NCBI GenBank assembly: GCA_013115135.1
Contig: JABANP010000155.1
Coordinates: 40,345-104,344, forward strand
DNA from: Perkinsus olseni
Lineage: Eukaryota; Perkinsozoa; Perkinsida; Perkinsidae
Direction of reading: 5' to 3'
Length of the DNA stretch: 64,000 bases
This document shows positions 10,813-21,414 of this stretch, one piece after another. The position numbers and the translations under genes were made by a program. The number at the start of each line of letters is the position of its first letter. Position 1 is the first letter of the stretch. The notes under the pieces are model-generated. The model saw only the letters and a list, made by a program, of their open reading frames with translations. It made no database searches and was not told where the DNA came from.

Positions 10813-12427
10813 GCGGCCAAACATAAGTATGGCCAAACCTACCACCCTGCCCAACGGCTGTCATCGAGAAACCAGTGTAGGAGACACTGGGGTAACTGTG
10901 CGCAAGGGCCCTGCTGGCTGTGTGAGATGACCGGTTCAGGGCGTAATCTCCCCACACCACAGGTGAGAACCGTCGCTCGGAGGTACACGTGCTCAAGACG
11001 AATTTTCGATGAAAATTTTTCATGGGTAGTCAAGCGACCAAGAGTAAGAGATTAGCTCGCTGAGCTAATAGATGACTCTGAGAGTTAAATTCAACAGCTC
11101 AACTGGAATTTCCAGGCTGGAAAACTGTACAATTCGATCTTTGTCAAGCACTGCCGTTATCATTCCAGCTTGATACTTCGAAGGGCTCAGGGTACATGAC
11201 CTGCGCGCCTTCTTCGGGCTCGGATGACTTTCGGAACCTCCGGGCTGGTCGAGGGAGCTATTCGGCGGCCGCTTCACCCGATTTAATCGGGCCGATTATG
11301 AGATTATCCGGTGCGAGCGGTGTTGTGAATATGATAATCATATAGATTGCTGTCAATTTGATGATGCTTGGTATGAACATCAAAGTTTGATGATCAAACT
11401 ATCAGGACCACATGAACTGTGGTCCCGACGGCGGGACAATTGCCTCGTGGAGTCTTCCTGTGAGATGGGCAAGTAGAAGATGAGCTCAGCTGCTCTTCTT
11501 CCGGAACGAATCGTTCCCCATGTTAATTAACAACATCTTCATCTCGGTCTGCGACGAGCAGAAGGTTGTGAGGAGTCTTGTGATGAGCCTGGTTCAGTAA
11601 GGCGTCACGAAGCCTCTGATGACGCTGCAGCCCAGCTGAAATTCGCCGTCACAGCGACAGAGTCGCTTCATCCATAAAGGAGGCGCAGTTGTCGAACGTT
11701 ACCTGCGTAAACTGCGAGCATGCGAAGATTGAGGCTGTGAAGCGTTACGGTGATGCCGTTCTCCGAAACTCGGCGGCCCACCGCCGATGCGTTTCGGTAT
11801 CCTATTCTGGAGGTCCTCCTGGTGACGCTAGAATTCCCGGGGCCTTGAGGTCAAGTCACGAAAAGTGGAAGATTTTAACCTGAAAGTTCGAACGTGAATT
11901 TGGATTTTGTAATCACGAGACACTGTTCCGTGCTATGATATGACTGTCATATTATGACCAAACAAGATTATACTATCATCTATGAACATAGATGATATCA
12001 TCATGATAGACCATGAATTTCATCGGGAGGGAACCCATGAAGGGAAAAGTTTGGAGATCTTAGGTTTTCACAGTAATTTAAAGATCTACGGGCAAAGCAG
12101 TTATGCCTCCTTCAGGTACGGACCTCTACGATGGAAGCTCTATTTTCGTCCGCTGCAGGCTTCCACCGGCACTATTGACTTCCATGGTTGGACTTGTGAA
12201 CTAGATAATCATGTTTTGGTTCGGCTGCAATCTGAGTTTCGTTCCAGTTCAAGGGGGAAGTGCAGTGTCAGGAAGTGAAGACGATTCACGTCGACGGTGA
12301 CGCGTGAAACATCAAAATGCTCTTCGTTAACTTCTCGGATCTCTCATCGGTGTGTTTCCCTTTCAGCCTTGTTTACGTTCTTGTTTGTTCGCATCGGCTG
12401 CAACCTCTCTTGAGGGCCGGAGAGAGT

Positions 12428-15400
12428 ATGGGAATATCTAATCTCAACATCGATGGGTTGAGGGTTATGTTCCCTTACGATGCAATCTATCCGGAGCAGG
12501 TATTATGGAGAGCCTTAGGAATACAACCAGGGGTGCTGCGGCTCGGCATGTGGTTAGCCCTTGATAGTATTTGTTAATACTCAAGACAGGACATAGTTTA
12601 TTTGTTTTCGAAGCTCCGAGGGGTGCCGTGATCTCCGAAAATCGAAAGCGCTCTTTGAACAACGGGCATCATTCGTGACTGACACTGCTAGCCTATCTAC
12701 CATTCTCGAATGTGCATCGTCGTAGAACCAAAGGGTGGTGGTATTTGCGTGAAGTATATCAAAAAACCTGGGCGCAGGAAATACTCACATAATGCACAGC
12801 AGAATGCGTTTTCGAAGCAAAGGTATGATTCGCTGCTGTTGACGTCGGTACTACACGCGTGGATGGCATGGTCTGCCACGCAGCAAACAATCCACGAGCG
12901 TTGGAATAATAACAAATTCGCCCTTGATGGTCGTGATAGTAGTGAATAGGGCGATAGACTTTCGGTCACAAGATTATTATTGAAAAGAACTTGTTAGTGA
13001 TACTAAGAACATACTACTTCTACTCGTAGCAGTACTGCGGAGGAATCGTCGCGTGAAATACGGTGATGATTGCTCAGGTACAGTATATGCACTACTTGAA
13101 GCAAGCGTTGGATGCTTCGCACGGTCAAGGCCTGATCGAAATGCCTACCGGGACGGGGAAAACTGTAACCATTATGAGCTTGGTCACGAGCTACCAACTA
13201 GAGCATCCTGAGGTGAATACGTCCCGCCTGTTCGCTCCTGGATGCCCTCCTTGCGCTGGTTAGATGGGGAAGCTAGTGTATTGCACTAGAACTGTTCCGG
13301 AGATGAACCAGGCGATTCGAGAGCTCAAGTTGGTGATCGAGTATCGCGACAGAATCCTCGCAGGAGAGAAGCCAGATGAACCTCCGAAGGTGTGTGGTGA
13401 GCTGAGGGTTCACAATGAGGAGCTCGTGATGAGCTGGGGTTAGAAATCGTAAATATTTAATAACGAGGTATAGATGGTGATACTATAGATTATAGGCTTG
13501 CTTATATTTATAGTAGTGGGTTTGGATATCAAAACGTGTCGACGTGTTGCTACTGGTGAGTACTAGGGCATATGATTAGACGTGCTGTTTTGGGTGCCCC
13601 CCCTTTGGTGGGCACATAGAAGGATAAGATGATGTCATTGTTTGCTTTGCGCCGCCGCCGCAATGATGATCCGAAAGTTGTTGGGATCTCTTCCTAAGGG
13701 CTTCCATACCACGTGAAACCGTGCCTCCGAAACACATGAAGCATATACACTCCTATAGGATAATACTATTATAACTAGACATCGCCAGAAAGCAAATTTT
13801 GGACGGGAGGGAAAGCAGGTCTCTGAGTTTTGATCGGCTGTCCTAGGACTGGGGTGCTGATAGCAAGGTCCCCATTCAATTGTGATTGCTAGTACTGCTT
13901 TCGGTGAGGGGAAGTAGGCTCCGTCCTTCAACTCGGTTTGTTAATTCTCAGCGCTTCTTGGGTATTGGTTTATCGGCCCGCCGTAACATGTGTATCCACC
14001 CTGATGTGGCGGGGCAAGCTGATCGGGACAAGATAGATATCATGTGCCGAGAGATGACCAGCAATTTCATAAAGAAGAGGTCGGTAGTTTGGCGAGCCCT
14101 TTCGTGCGTTTTCACACTCGCTATACGAGAGCACTTACTGTGCCGCCGGGGATCGCTGGTGAAGGGCAACTCCATGGTACGGAGTTTAGAGTACCGAGTA
14201 GAGGGAAAGAAGAAGTCCGCAATCTCTCTGATCTCTCTTTCTTTACACGACTTTTGCGGATATAGACTGCCATTTTAGTTCAAGCTCCTCGTCGTCGTCA
14301 TCGAGTGCCGGCCGATGTTCGTTCTTCGAACAGTATGATGAACTTATCGGTGGTGTTGGTAGCCGGTATAACAACGACATCGAGTCCTCAGCCAACGGCC
14401 AAAAGAAGAAGTTTGCGGTCCGTTATTCTTACCGTCGTCGTGCGGCCATTTCCGGCTTCATCAGATACCCTCGGGCGTGTATACGTTAGAAGACCTTCGA
14501 GTGGCCGGCGGGGCCGAGGGGTGGTGTCCCTACTATATGACCAAACGCCTCCTACGACACGCTGATGTCATCGTTTTCAATTATCAGTAAGCAGCTTCTA
14601 ACGCCACTTGGGCGAAACTGCATCGCTCCGCTGTGATTTTAGGTACGTATTGGACCCTCGTGTGTCGGCGTCAGCGTTGATCGCAGGGGAAGCCTCACGA
14701 GGGGCGATGAGCCACGGGGCGCTGGCCAAGGAAGGGGAGGAAAGGCCGGCGGCTCTGGCTATTGATTCTGATGAGGAACAGCAGTAGGTCGACGGTCGTG
14801 GTGATGCGCAGCTGGTCGCATGGCAACATGCCAGGTTCGAACCCGCGGTGGTGATCTTTGACGAGGCCCATAATATCGATGATATCTGCATGGACGCCCT
14901 CACGGTTACTGTCGACAGGAAGTAAGCATTGCAGTCTTCGCTCTGCTGCCGTTGAGCCCAGGCCATTTTATTTTCTGGGGTGTTGCTCTGCATAGCCGAG
15001 AGTACGGGGAATCGATCGATAAAGAATTCCGCGACATCCTCAACCTCCTTCGTTGCTTTAACGAAGTCACTTCTGGCGAGCTTGATGAGAGCGTTTTCAT
15101 GAATATGCGCGGGAGCTCGTGGTGGCTGGTGGGATGGTCTTCTGTCTAGAAGTGATAGTATGTGAGGGAATATATTCCTATGATATGAGCTGCCTTGGCA
15201 AAGGAGTCTTTACTGGATGCTCCGTGATTACTGATGTCTAACAATTATGACCCTAGCTGATGAAGATCTGCGAAGGATTTATCGTTATTCTATTCAGGAC
15301 GATTGAGCGAGCTACAAGTAACGTCAAAAGACTCCAACGAGAGGTGAGGATTCTCGATCATGATCAACCTAGGATTCTCCCGACTCGCCAGGTTACAGAA

Positions 15401-18400
15401 CTGAAGAAGGTTGATGAAGCTCGATTGAAGGCCGAAGTCGAGAACCTCATGAGGGGCTTGGCACCGGCGTCGGGGATGTCCGAGGAGGATGAGTAGGTCT
15501 CTCGATTTTACATGCATGAAACGTTATTCCTATCTGCTGCTCCCCAACATTCTCTCCACACTTATTCTCTGCTCGTGTCGAATTTGGCCTGTTCACTAGC
15601 AAAGCATGCTCGGGAAATAGCATTAGCTACCACATGCCATTTGTAGAACTAACGGTGCAGTAATTCTCCCTGCTGAATGGCATTGTTGCGTGGACGGGCT
15701 TAGGCAGCCCGCACGGCCTGGAAGAGCGCCAACTGATGCGCTCACAGTGCTCGGCGGCTCAAGCCGATCGTGTGAAGCGGAGGTTATTTTACTGTAGAGG
15801 TGGGCGACAGTACGGGTACGGTCTAGTACGGAGTACGGTACGGGTAGTACGAGTACGGCTCCGTACCCATACTACCCGTCGAAGCCGTTCCCAAATACCG
15901 TACTAGCACACCGTACTTGAAGTACGGCGTAATTTGATGCACGTATGCGTTTTTTAATATAGTTAATACGTACTGATTCTGCGTACCCGTACTAGGTTGA
16001 CAGTTTGGAACGTATTTCGTACCGTACCCTCCTCGAGCCCAGTACGGTTGCGCAGCTCTGTTTTACTGTGTATCTCAGGTCGATTGGTGCCCTGAAGTTT
16101 GGCCCTCAAGAATTGAAGAGTGCGGTTTCCGGCGTCTCCCATCTGGTTATCCCCGGCAACGTACGACAAGCTGAGCATTTTCTGGGGATACTACAGCAGG
16201 TCTGCGCCTTCCTTAGGGCCTACATCAGGTGAGCTCTCCCGTGAGATATTCGGTTCAGTTGTGGACATCGAATTGGCTTTAAGGAAGGGACTATCATCTA
16301 GTGGGGCTAGGAGGGAATTCAAGTATGATAGCCATTTCTAGCTGTCAGTAATTCTCTCCGTACAATAACTGTTCGCCATTGGTCTATCGTAGCAGTCCGC
16401 GAGCTTTCGATGAGATGTGCTGTTCTTCTGTAGAGTGGACAAGGCCCGAGCAGAAGGACCATTGATGTTTTTACATGACTTGGAGTCACAGCAGTACATC
16501 GAGGCGAGAACGATGAAGGCGTTTGATGCTCGGCTGAGGAGCCTCATGAACACGCTGAAGATAACCGACATCGATGAGTAGGCCTTTCTGACACCTCTAG
16601 CTGTTGGACGAGATCATCGTGGCCATCCATAGCAGCGACCCTTCATCCTTCCGGAATTTTTTCTCATAGCCTGGGGTTGGTGACACGATGAGCTCGCTAC
16701 CACTGTGCTCGAGCTAGCTCTGTTGTAGCTGATGGTTCATTTACAGGTTCTCTCCCCTTACGAAGATCTGCGACCTGTGCACTCTGGCGTCCTTGCACTC
16801 TAAAGGTTTCGCTGTGCTCACGGATCCTTGTCCAGAGGCTGAAGGTGAGCTGGTATTCTGGCGTCGAGAGATGTGGCCACCTCTTGCCGCACGCAGAGAT
16901 AACTTCAATCGAATGATTATAGGAATCTTGGGTTGACCCTAAAAAGATCCAATCATAGTCCGCATTGGAACCTGGGACAACATGATGCATACTATGGCTT
17001 GTTTCGTTCAGGTATCTATGATCCTCAACTCGAACTGTCGTGCTTGGATGCAGCCATCGCGATGAGACCTGTTGTTAGGCGTTACAAGAACGTGGTGAGC
17101 ATCGTTCTCACAATTATCCTACGGCGGAGGGTTTATCGAAGCTCGGCCGTTTAGTTATCTATTAGTATATCTATATGAGGAATTGATCAAGTGCTGTTAG
17201 CCATACTATGTTCATAATACTCTATTTAATAATAGTTTTCATTACTTACAGATAATGAAGGATCAAATCAATAGTGAAAGGCATTCATATTTAGACCATC
17301 TGAATTCGAAGAACCGCGATTTGCTTGCTATGAGAAGAAATCATGTCTACTGCGCTTCCTCAGTTATGGTCGCGGTCTGTTGTTGCAGGTGCTCACCTCC
17401 GGTACGCTCTCTCCCTTATCGATGTACCCCAAACTACTGGGCTTGGACAGAGTTGTTGTGAGCGAGGCGTTGGACATATCCCTTGAAAGGGACTGCATCC
17501 GGCCCTTGATCGTCACTAGGAGCAACGACATCGTCCTCAGCAGCAGCTTTCAGTCTCGGAAGTAGGACCGTAGCGGTGAGAGTAGGAACCCTGCATGATC
17601 GGTGGTTGTTATAGGGATGAGGAGGTGTCCAAGTGTTACGGCACTTTGCTCGAGGAGCTGGTGCAGGTCGTTCCAGATGGAGTCGTTTGCTTCTTCACAT
17701 CGAAGGTCTTCATGCAGCAGGTGAGATCTTACCCCTCTGGCATCCTCCCGGGAAACCCTCTAAACACGCCCAGTAGAAGTGCTACAGAAGAGATAAACCG
17801 GCATGATAGCCGAGGACCGAACCAATGATTTGATCAACCTTTCGAAGGTTTTTCCCCTTCCCTTCGGGGAGTCTCAGATCGGAGAAAATCTCGGCGTCCC
17901 GCTCCGGCACACTGTACCCTCAGGTCGTTCGCGTATGGTACGACTCTGGAACACTAGCAAGATTGAGTACTCACAAAGTGGTCTTCTTCGAGACTGATGA
18001 TGTTGTATCGACTACCATCGCCCTGAGTAACTATCGTGAAGCCTGTGACCAGGGCCGGGGTGGACTCTTCCTGGCCGTCGCGCGAGGGAAGGTTAGCGAG
18101 GGCATCGATTTCGATAGGCATTACGGGTAAGGGGATCAGGGATGCCCATCGGATATGATCGCTGTCATCACTCAGCCGTGCTGTGGTGCTATTTGGCGTA
18201 CCCTTCCAGTACAGCTTGTCGCGGCGGCTTCGGGCGAGACTAGCGTGAGTCGACTGACCGCCGATTGCCTTGTTGCTGACCATCCGCGGCAGATACATCC
18301 GAGACACTCATGGCATTTCGGAGGGGGAGTTTTTGACGTTCGACGCGATGCGTGCTGCGGCTCAGTGTGTTGGACGAGTTCTGCGAAGCAAGCAGGACTA

Positions 18401-18635
18401 CGGGTTGATGGTCCTGGCCGATGTGAGTGTTCATAGCAATAGTGGTGATGGTGGTGGTGACACCTTCGGACGACAGGCACGATATGCTAGGGCGGATAAG
18501 AGGAAGAAGCTGCCGCCGTGGATAGGGAAGTTCCTCATACCTGCATTCTCGAACCTGACTGTGGACATGGCGGTAGGTTGGGGACCGGTGCGGGCGCTGC
18601 TAGACCATTACACTATCATGGAAATCTTAGAGTAA
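12428..18635 (+). CDS. ERCC2: XPD/Rad3-type DNA helicase (ERCC2), TFIIH subunit
   Basis: 5'-3' superfamily 2 Fe-S helicase of TFIIH, for nucleotide excision repair and transcription initiation. Exons by eye: 12428-12499, 13078-13212, 13264-13389, 13952-14079, 14306-14417, 14465-14586, 14643-14661, 14812-14921, 15298-15343, 15392-15492, 16079-16228, 16434-16577, 16747-16844, 17012-17094, 17389-17561, 17615-17720, 17924-18126, 18176-18244, 18293-18422 and 18477-18635. All phases agree, giving about 761 residues, the usual family length. Motifs: Walker [20 protein letters not shown] and CSFFEQYDE with GWCPYY (Fe-S cysteines), DEAH box [43 protein letters not shown], and [11 protein letters not shown] near the end. 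The in-frame TAG at 14785 falls inside the proposed 150-nt intron 14662-14811. Intron 15493-16078 carries a GTACGG-rich repeat. Some donors are minimal (GTCCGT, GTCGGT). Confidence 0.93.
15796..16035. repeat. Degenerate GTACGG/CCGTAC repeat tract in an XPD intron
   Basis: Within intron 15493-16078 the words GTACGG, GTACGGG and their complements CCGTAC and CCCGTAC recur about 20 times in both orientations, so the tract can fold on itself. It is densest at about 15810-15930, with scattered copies to 16035. Confidence 0.7.
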
Positions 18636-18836
18636 TGAAGTACAATCAACTACAGAGTAGATAAAAATATCAAATCGAAATGGTGCTCAGCCGAGCAACG
18701 GCGTCGCCGTTTAGTCGTGGTGAAGTCTATGTATGTAGAGTGAATAAATATAATATCATGCTACGGTACAATAACAATATTCAATATCATGTTACGGCGG
18801 TCCCGAGGGCACACAGCGTTGTGTGGCTCTAGAATC

Positions 18837-19236
18837 ATGGATGTGGCATCTTCGTCTGAGGTCCGCGGTTCAGGTTTCCTCAGCAAGGGAGTTCCTATTG
18901 TCGATGTCACAGCCAATGAAGCATCAAGGTGGTGGGGAGCCCACACGCCTGGTGGGGGCCGCGGAAGCCGAGCAATGGTAAGTCAAACTGTCACTTCCAC
19001 CGCAGCCCAAAGTCTCCCCTGCTGTCCGACGGATCGCACACTAGTCGCCCTCGACAAAGCGTTCATCCCGATTGTTGGGGTTGCAAGCTTTTTGGAAGCC
19101 TCAGCCTGTGTTCCGACTCCTGATCGCTGCCAATAGTTCATCAAGGCTTCCCAACTCGTCTGATGTACTTCATGTTAACCCTCCTAAGGTACCTCCGAGA
19201 ACGAGGCAAGCGTGGACTGGCAGACCAGAAGGGTGA
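18837..19236 (+). CDS. Hypothetical protein, two possible exons
   Basis: Not recognised. Possible exon 1, 18837-18977, encodes 47 residues starting MDVASSSEVRGSG and ends at a GTAAGT donor. A phase-compatible exon 2 after a pyrimidine-rich AG at 19104 runs 19105-19236 (PVFRLLIAANSSS to TGA) and ends in a proline/arginine-rich tail. It lies between the XPD stop and the rhomboid gene on the same strand. There is no family support, only an initiation codon, a good donor and an open continuation. Confidence 0.3.
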
Positions 19237-19695
19237 TGGTGCTCCTGATCCACAGCATATGCGATTCACAGATCCCACATTTGCCGCTTCTTAATAACGT
19301 TACACTGGTTTCTCAACGTCCGAGATGGTTGTGTTCTATTTTCGTTCCAATCCGATCTCAGATTGTCTTGCTCTGATGGACGATGATGAAGCCGGTTTTG
19401 GGTGAGCTAAGGCTGCAGCAATTTGTACGAGTGACGCGGGTAGCCTCGGGAGTCAGATTGGAGACCTACACGAGTCGTGTGCTGTACAGTGGAGGTGACG
19501 ACTGCACCGCTGCGGCCTCTCTGCCGGTGATTGGGTTTCTCTCGTCAGGTCGACGGAGTTTTCTGAAAGATACTCAGGACAGAATCAATCGGTTTGCTCG
19601 GGACTCCTCCCGTTGGGGTTCTTTTCCTGAAGGAGATGGCCGTTACCCGGGCAGCCCCTTCGACCCGCGGAAGAGAGGTCAGGATCGTTCGTGTG

Positions 19696-21065
19696 ATGTC
19701 ATCTAAAGCGTGGAGGCTCTTAGGCGGCCTCTTGAAGCGAATAAATGAGTTTGTCGATCGAAGTTTCGAGAGACTTGAAGTGTTCATGGAGAAGCCGCCA
19801 TCACGGAGTACCATGGAGAAAGTTGATAAGTTGGAGCTTCACCGAGCGGTGAGTCTGAATTGGCCCGGACGACGGTCGAGGGTTGTCGTCTTCTGCAGGC
19901 TGCCGCCCGACGGCTTCAACCGGTCTTGCGATCTCCCATGGGACAGAGGGCGTACGAGTGGCGATATCGATACAAGCGCTGGGTTGACGACAGTAAGGAA
20001 GGATCTCCGGGTGCAGCGACAGACGAATCGTCAAACCATACTCAGGGACGCCGTACCCAGTCACGTTCACGATGCTGGCGTTGGCTGGTATGACCTATCT
20101 TTTATGGGGTTTCGCTCCGCCCAAATTTATGTAAGTTTAGCACACTTTCGATAACCATCCCTCCACGGTGGAGTTGATTGATTGGAACGTTCCTTTATAC
20201 ATCGAGCGGTACTCGGTACCATTAGCAACGTGTCCCCGATCAGAGGCCACCGCCGCCGGCCTGTGCGCCGGAAACCAATGGCGTATCCCGTTCTTGCTCT
20301 TGGGTTTTACGTCAGACGTTGAAACGCCTTAATCAGACGGCCTTCCCTCTGCTTGAACAATGGTGTCTATCGACGGGTCATCCTCAGGAATCGGAACTTC
20401 ACCGTCAGTCGAGAGAACCTCATGCATGGACGACTGCACACCCTGCTGACGGCCAGCCTGTCCCATACTAGTTTCATGCACCTCCTCGTGAACTCGGTAG
20501 CCGGCTCCCTCCGGTGGCGACCAGTGCTATCATTCATGCCTCAGTTGGTGGTTTTCGTCTACGGTTCTCAACTAGAGAAGCTCCTCGGCGGTCCGGCGCT
20601 GTTGAGAATAGCCGTTACAAGTGCCATCGCTGGCAGCCTCGGACACGTAGGCCTCCATCGCAGCCGGCATGGGCATCCTTTTCGCTGTTCAGGTCCTCAC
20701 GGCCACTGATAGGCGTGACGCTGCGGTAGGGGGAAGCGGCGTCGCCTTCGGTCTCCTCACAGCAGCGTGCCTGCTCGAGCCCAATCTGATGGTGTATGTG
20801 TGGGGAATGTGGCCCATATCTCAGAAGAAGCTCCTTGCAGGGGTAGGTTCTGATCGGGGTTTGCCGACCTTTCTGTATCTTCCTAGCGATGACCTAAGAT
20901 TCATCCGACTGTTCCGACGGGAAAGGTGGGGTCTCTCAGGTTCTCGCACTCGAAGGCATATGGGCGTTCGCGTCGCTCGGAGACGATCAAGCTGGAGCGT
21001 TGGTCAGCCATTCGCCTGGGGTCTCCCACTCGGCCCACCTCCTCGGTGCAGCCTCGGCCCTCTAG
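19696..21065 (+). CDS. Rhomboid-family intramembrane serine protease, PARL-like (mitochondrial)
   Basis: Cleaves transmembrane substrates within the membrane. Exons with matching phases: 19696-19848, 19899-19992, 20061-20130, 20388-20496, 20545-20646, 20693-20842 and 20940-21065; about 267 residues. The N-terminus (MSSKAWRLLGGLLKRINEF) is basic and amphipathic, like a mitochondrial presequence. Then comes a hydrophobic segment (TFTMLALAGMTYLLWGF), LTASLSHTSFMHLLVN (rhomboid H-x-x-x-N region), the catalytic-serine motif GGSGVAFGLL (Ser near 20735) and the catalytic-histidine segment SHSAHLLGAASAL. The layout of one extra N-terminal segment before the core is PARL-like. Odd: the frame stops at TAG 21063-21065, earlier than a full last helix; the neighbouring frame continues LALYWLRWFSKIR to TAA at 21101-21103, so a one-base error or frameshift is possible. 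A diverged dispersed repeat lies in the intron 20131-20387. Confidence 0.82.
20187..20275 (+). repeat. Dispersed repeat, diverged copy 4
   Basis: Shares the pattern TTCCTTTATACATCGAGC, then GGTAC and CACCGCCGCCGGCCTG, with the three closer copies, but with many substitutions. Located inside a rhomboid intron. Confidence 0.5.
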
Positions 21066-21414
21066 CATTATACTGGCTCCGGTGGTTCTCTAAGATTCGA
21101 TAAACTGTTGAAAACTCCGACTAATATTTGTTTCTCGATGCCTGTTCACTCGATGGGTTGTCAATTGAAATCGGTGTCCCCCTTTTTGTGTCGCAGCAGC
21201 CTGCTAGCGGTGGTAGTGAACGGTCGAATGTCGTTCCTCGGCGTCGTACGATGCCGTGTGAGTCTATGGTCCAACGCCGGTAGTTCCAGCCTAGTCGGAC
21301 CTTCGCCGACGTGCTCGGTTCTGCCGGGCTCTATGCGCGAGTCAACGCCGTGTACAGGCATGTTAGGACCGAGAAAAATCTCGAAGGCAATTGTGTCGTT
21401 AGTTTTCTGATTCT

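Larger units (their letters stand above)
9479..12427. other. Intergenic region with hairpins and dispersed repeats
   Basis: No gene recognised. The stretch 9949-10128 is open in one + frame and ends at a GTAAGT, so an isolated exon is possible. From 10140 to 12000 there is a second cluster of short perfect inverted repeats: 10144-10158, 10516-10530, 10671-10713, 10808-10822, 10872-10890, 11001-11017, 11052-11068, 11385-11399, 11405-11425, 11503-11517 and 11977-11994. Two copies of the 80-105 bp dispersed repeat are listed separately. Confidence 0.5.

Noticed and set aside
14785..14787. In-frame TAG in the XPD reading frame (possible recoded stop or alternative code)
   Set aside because: A 150-nt GT-AG intron (14662-14811) removes it and brings the protein to the normal family length and alignment; no other gene here needs a recoded stop.
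21040..21065. A possible 20-nt intron near the end of the rhomboid gene
   Set aside because: It would restore a longer last helix, but 20 nt is far below the 44-52 nt minimum seen elsewhere in the window; a one-base error is simpler.
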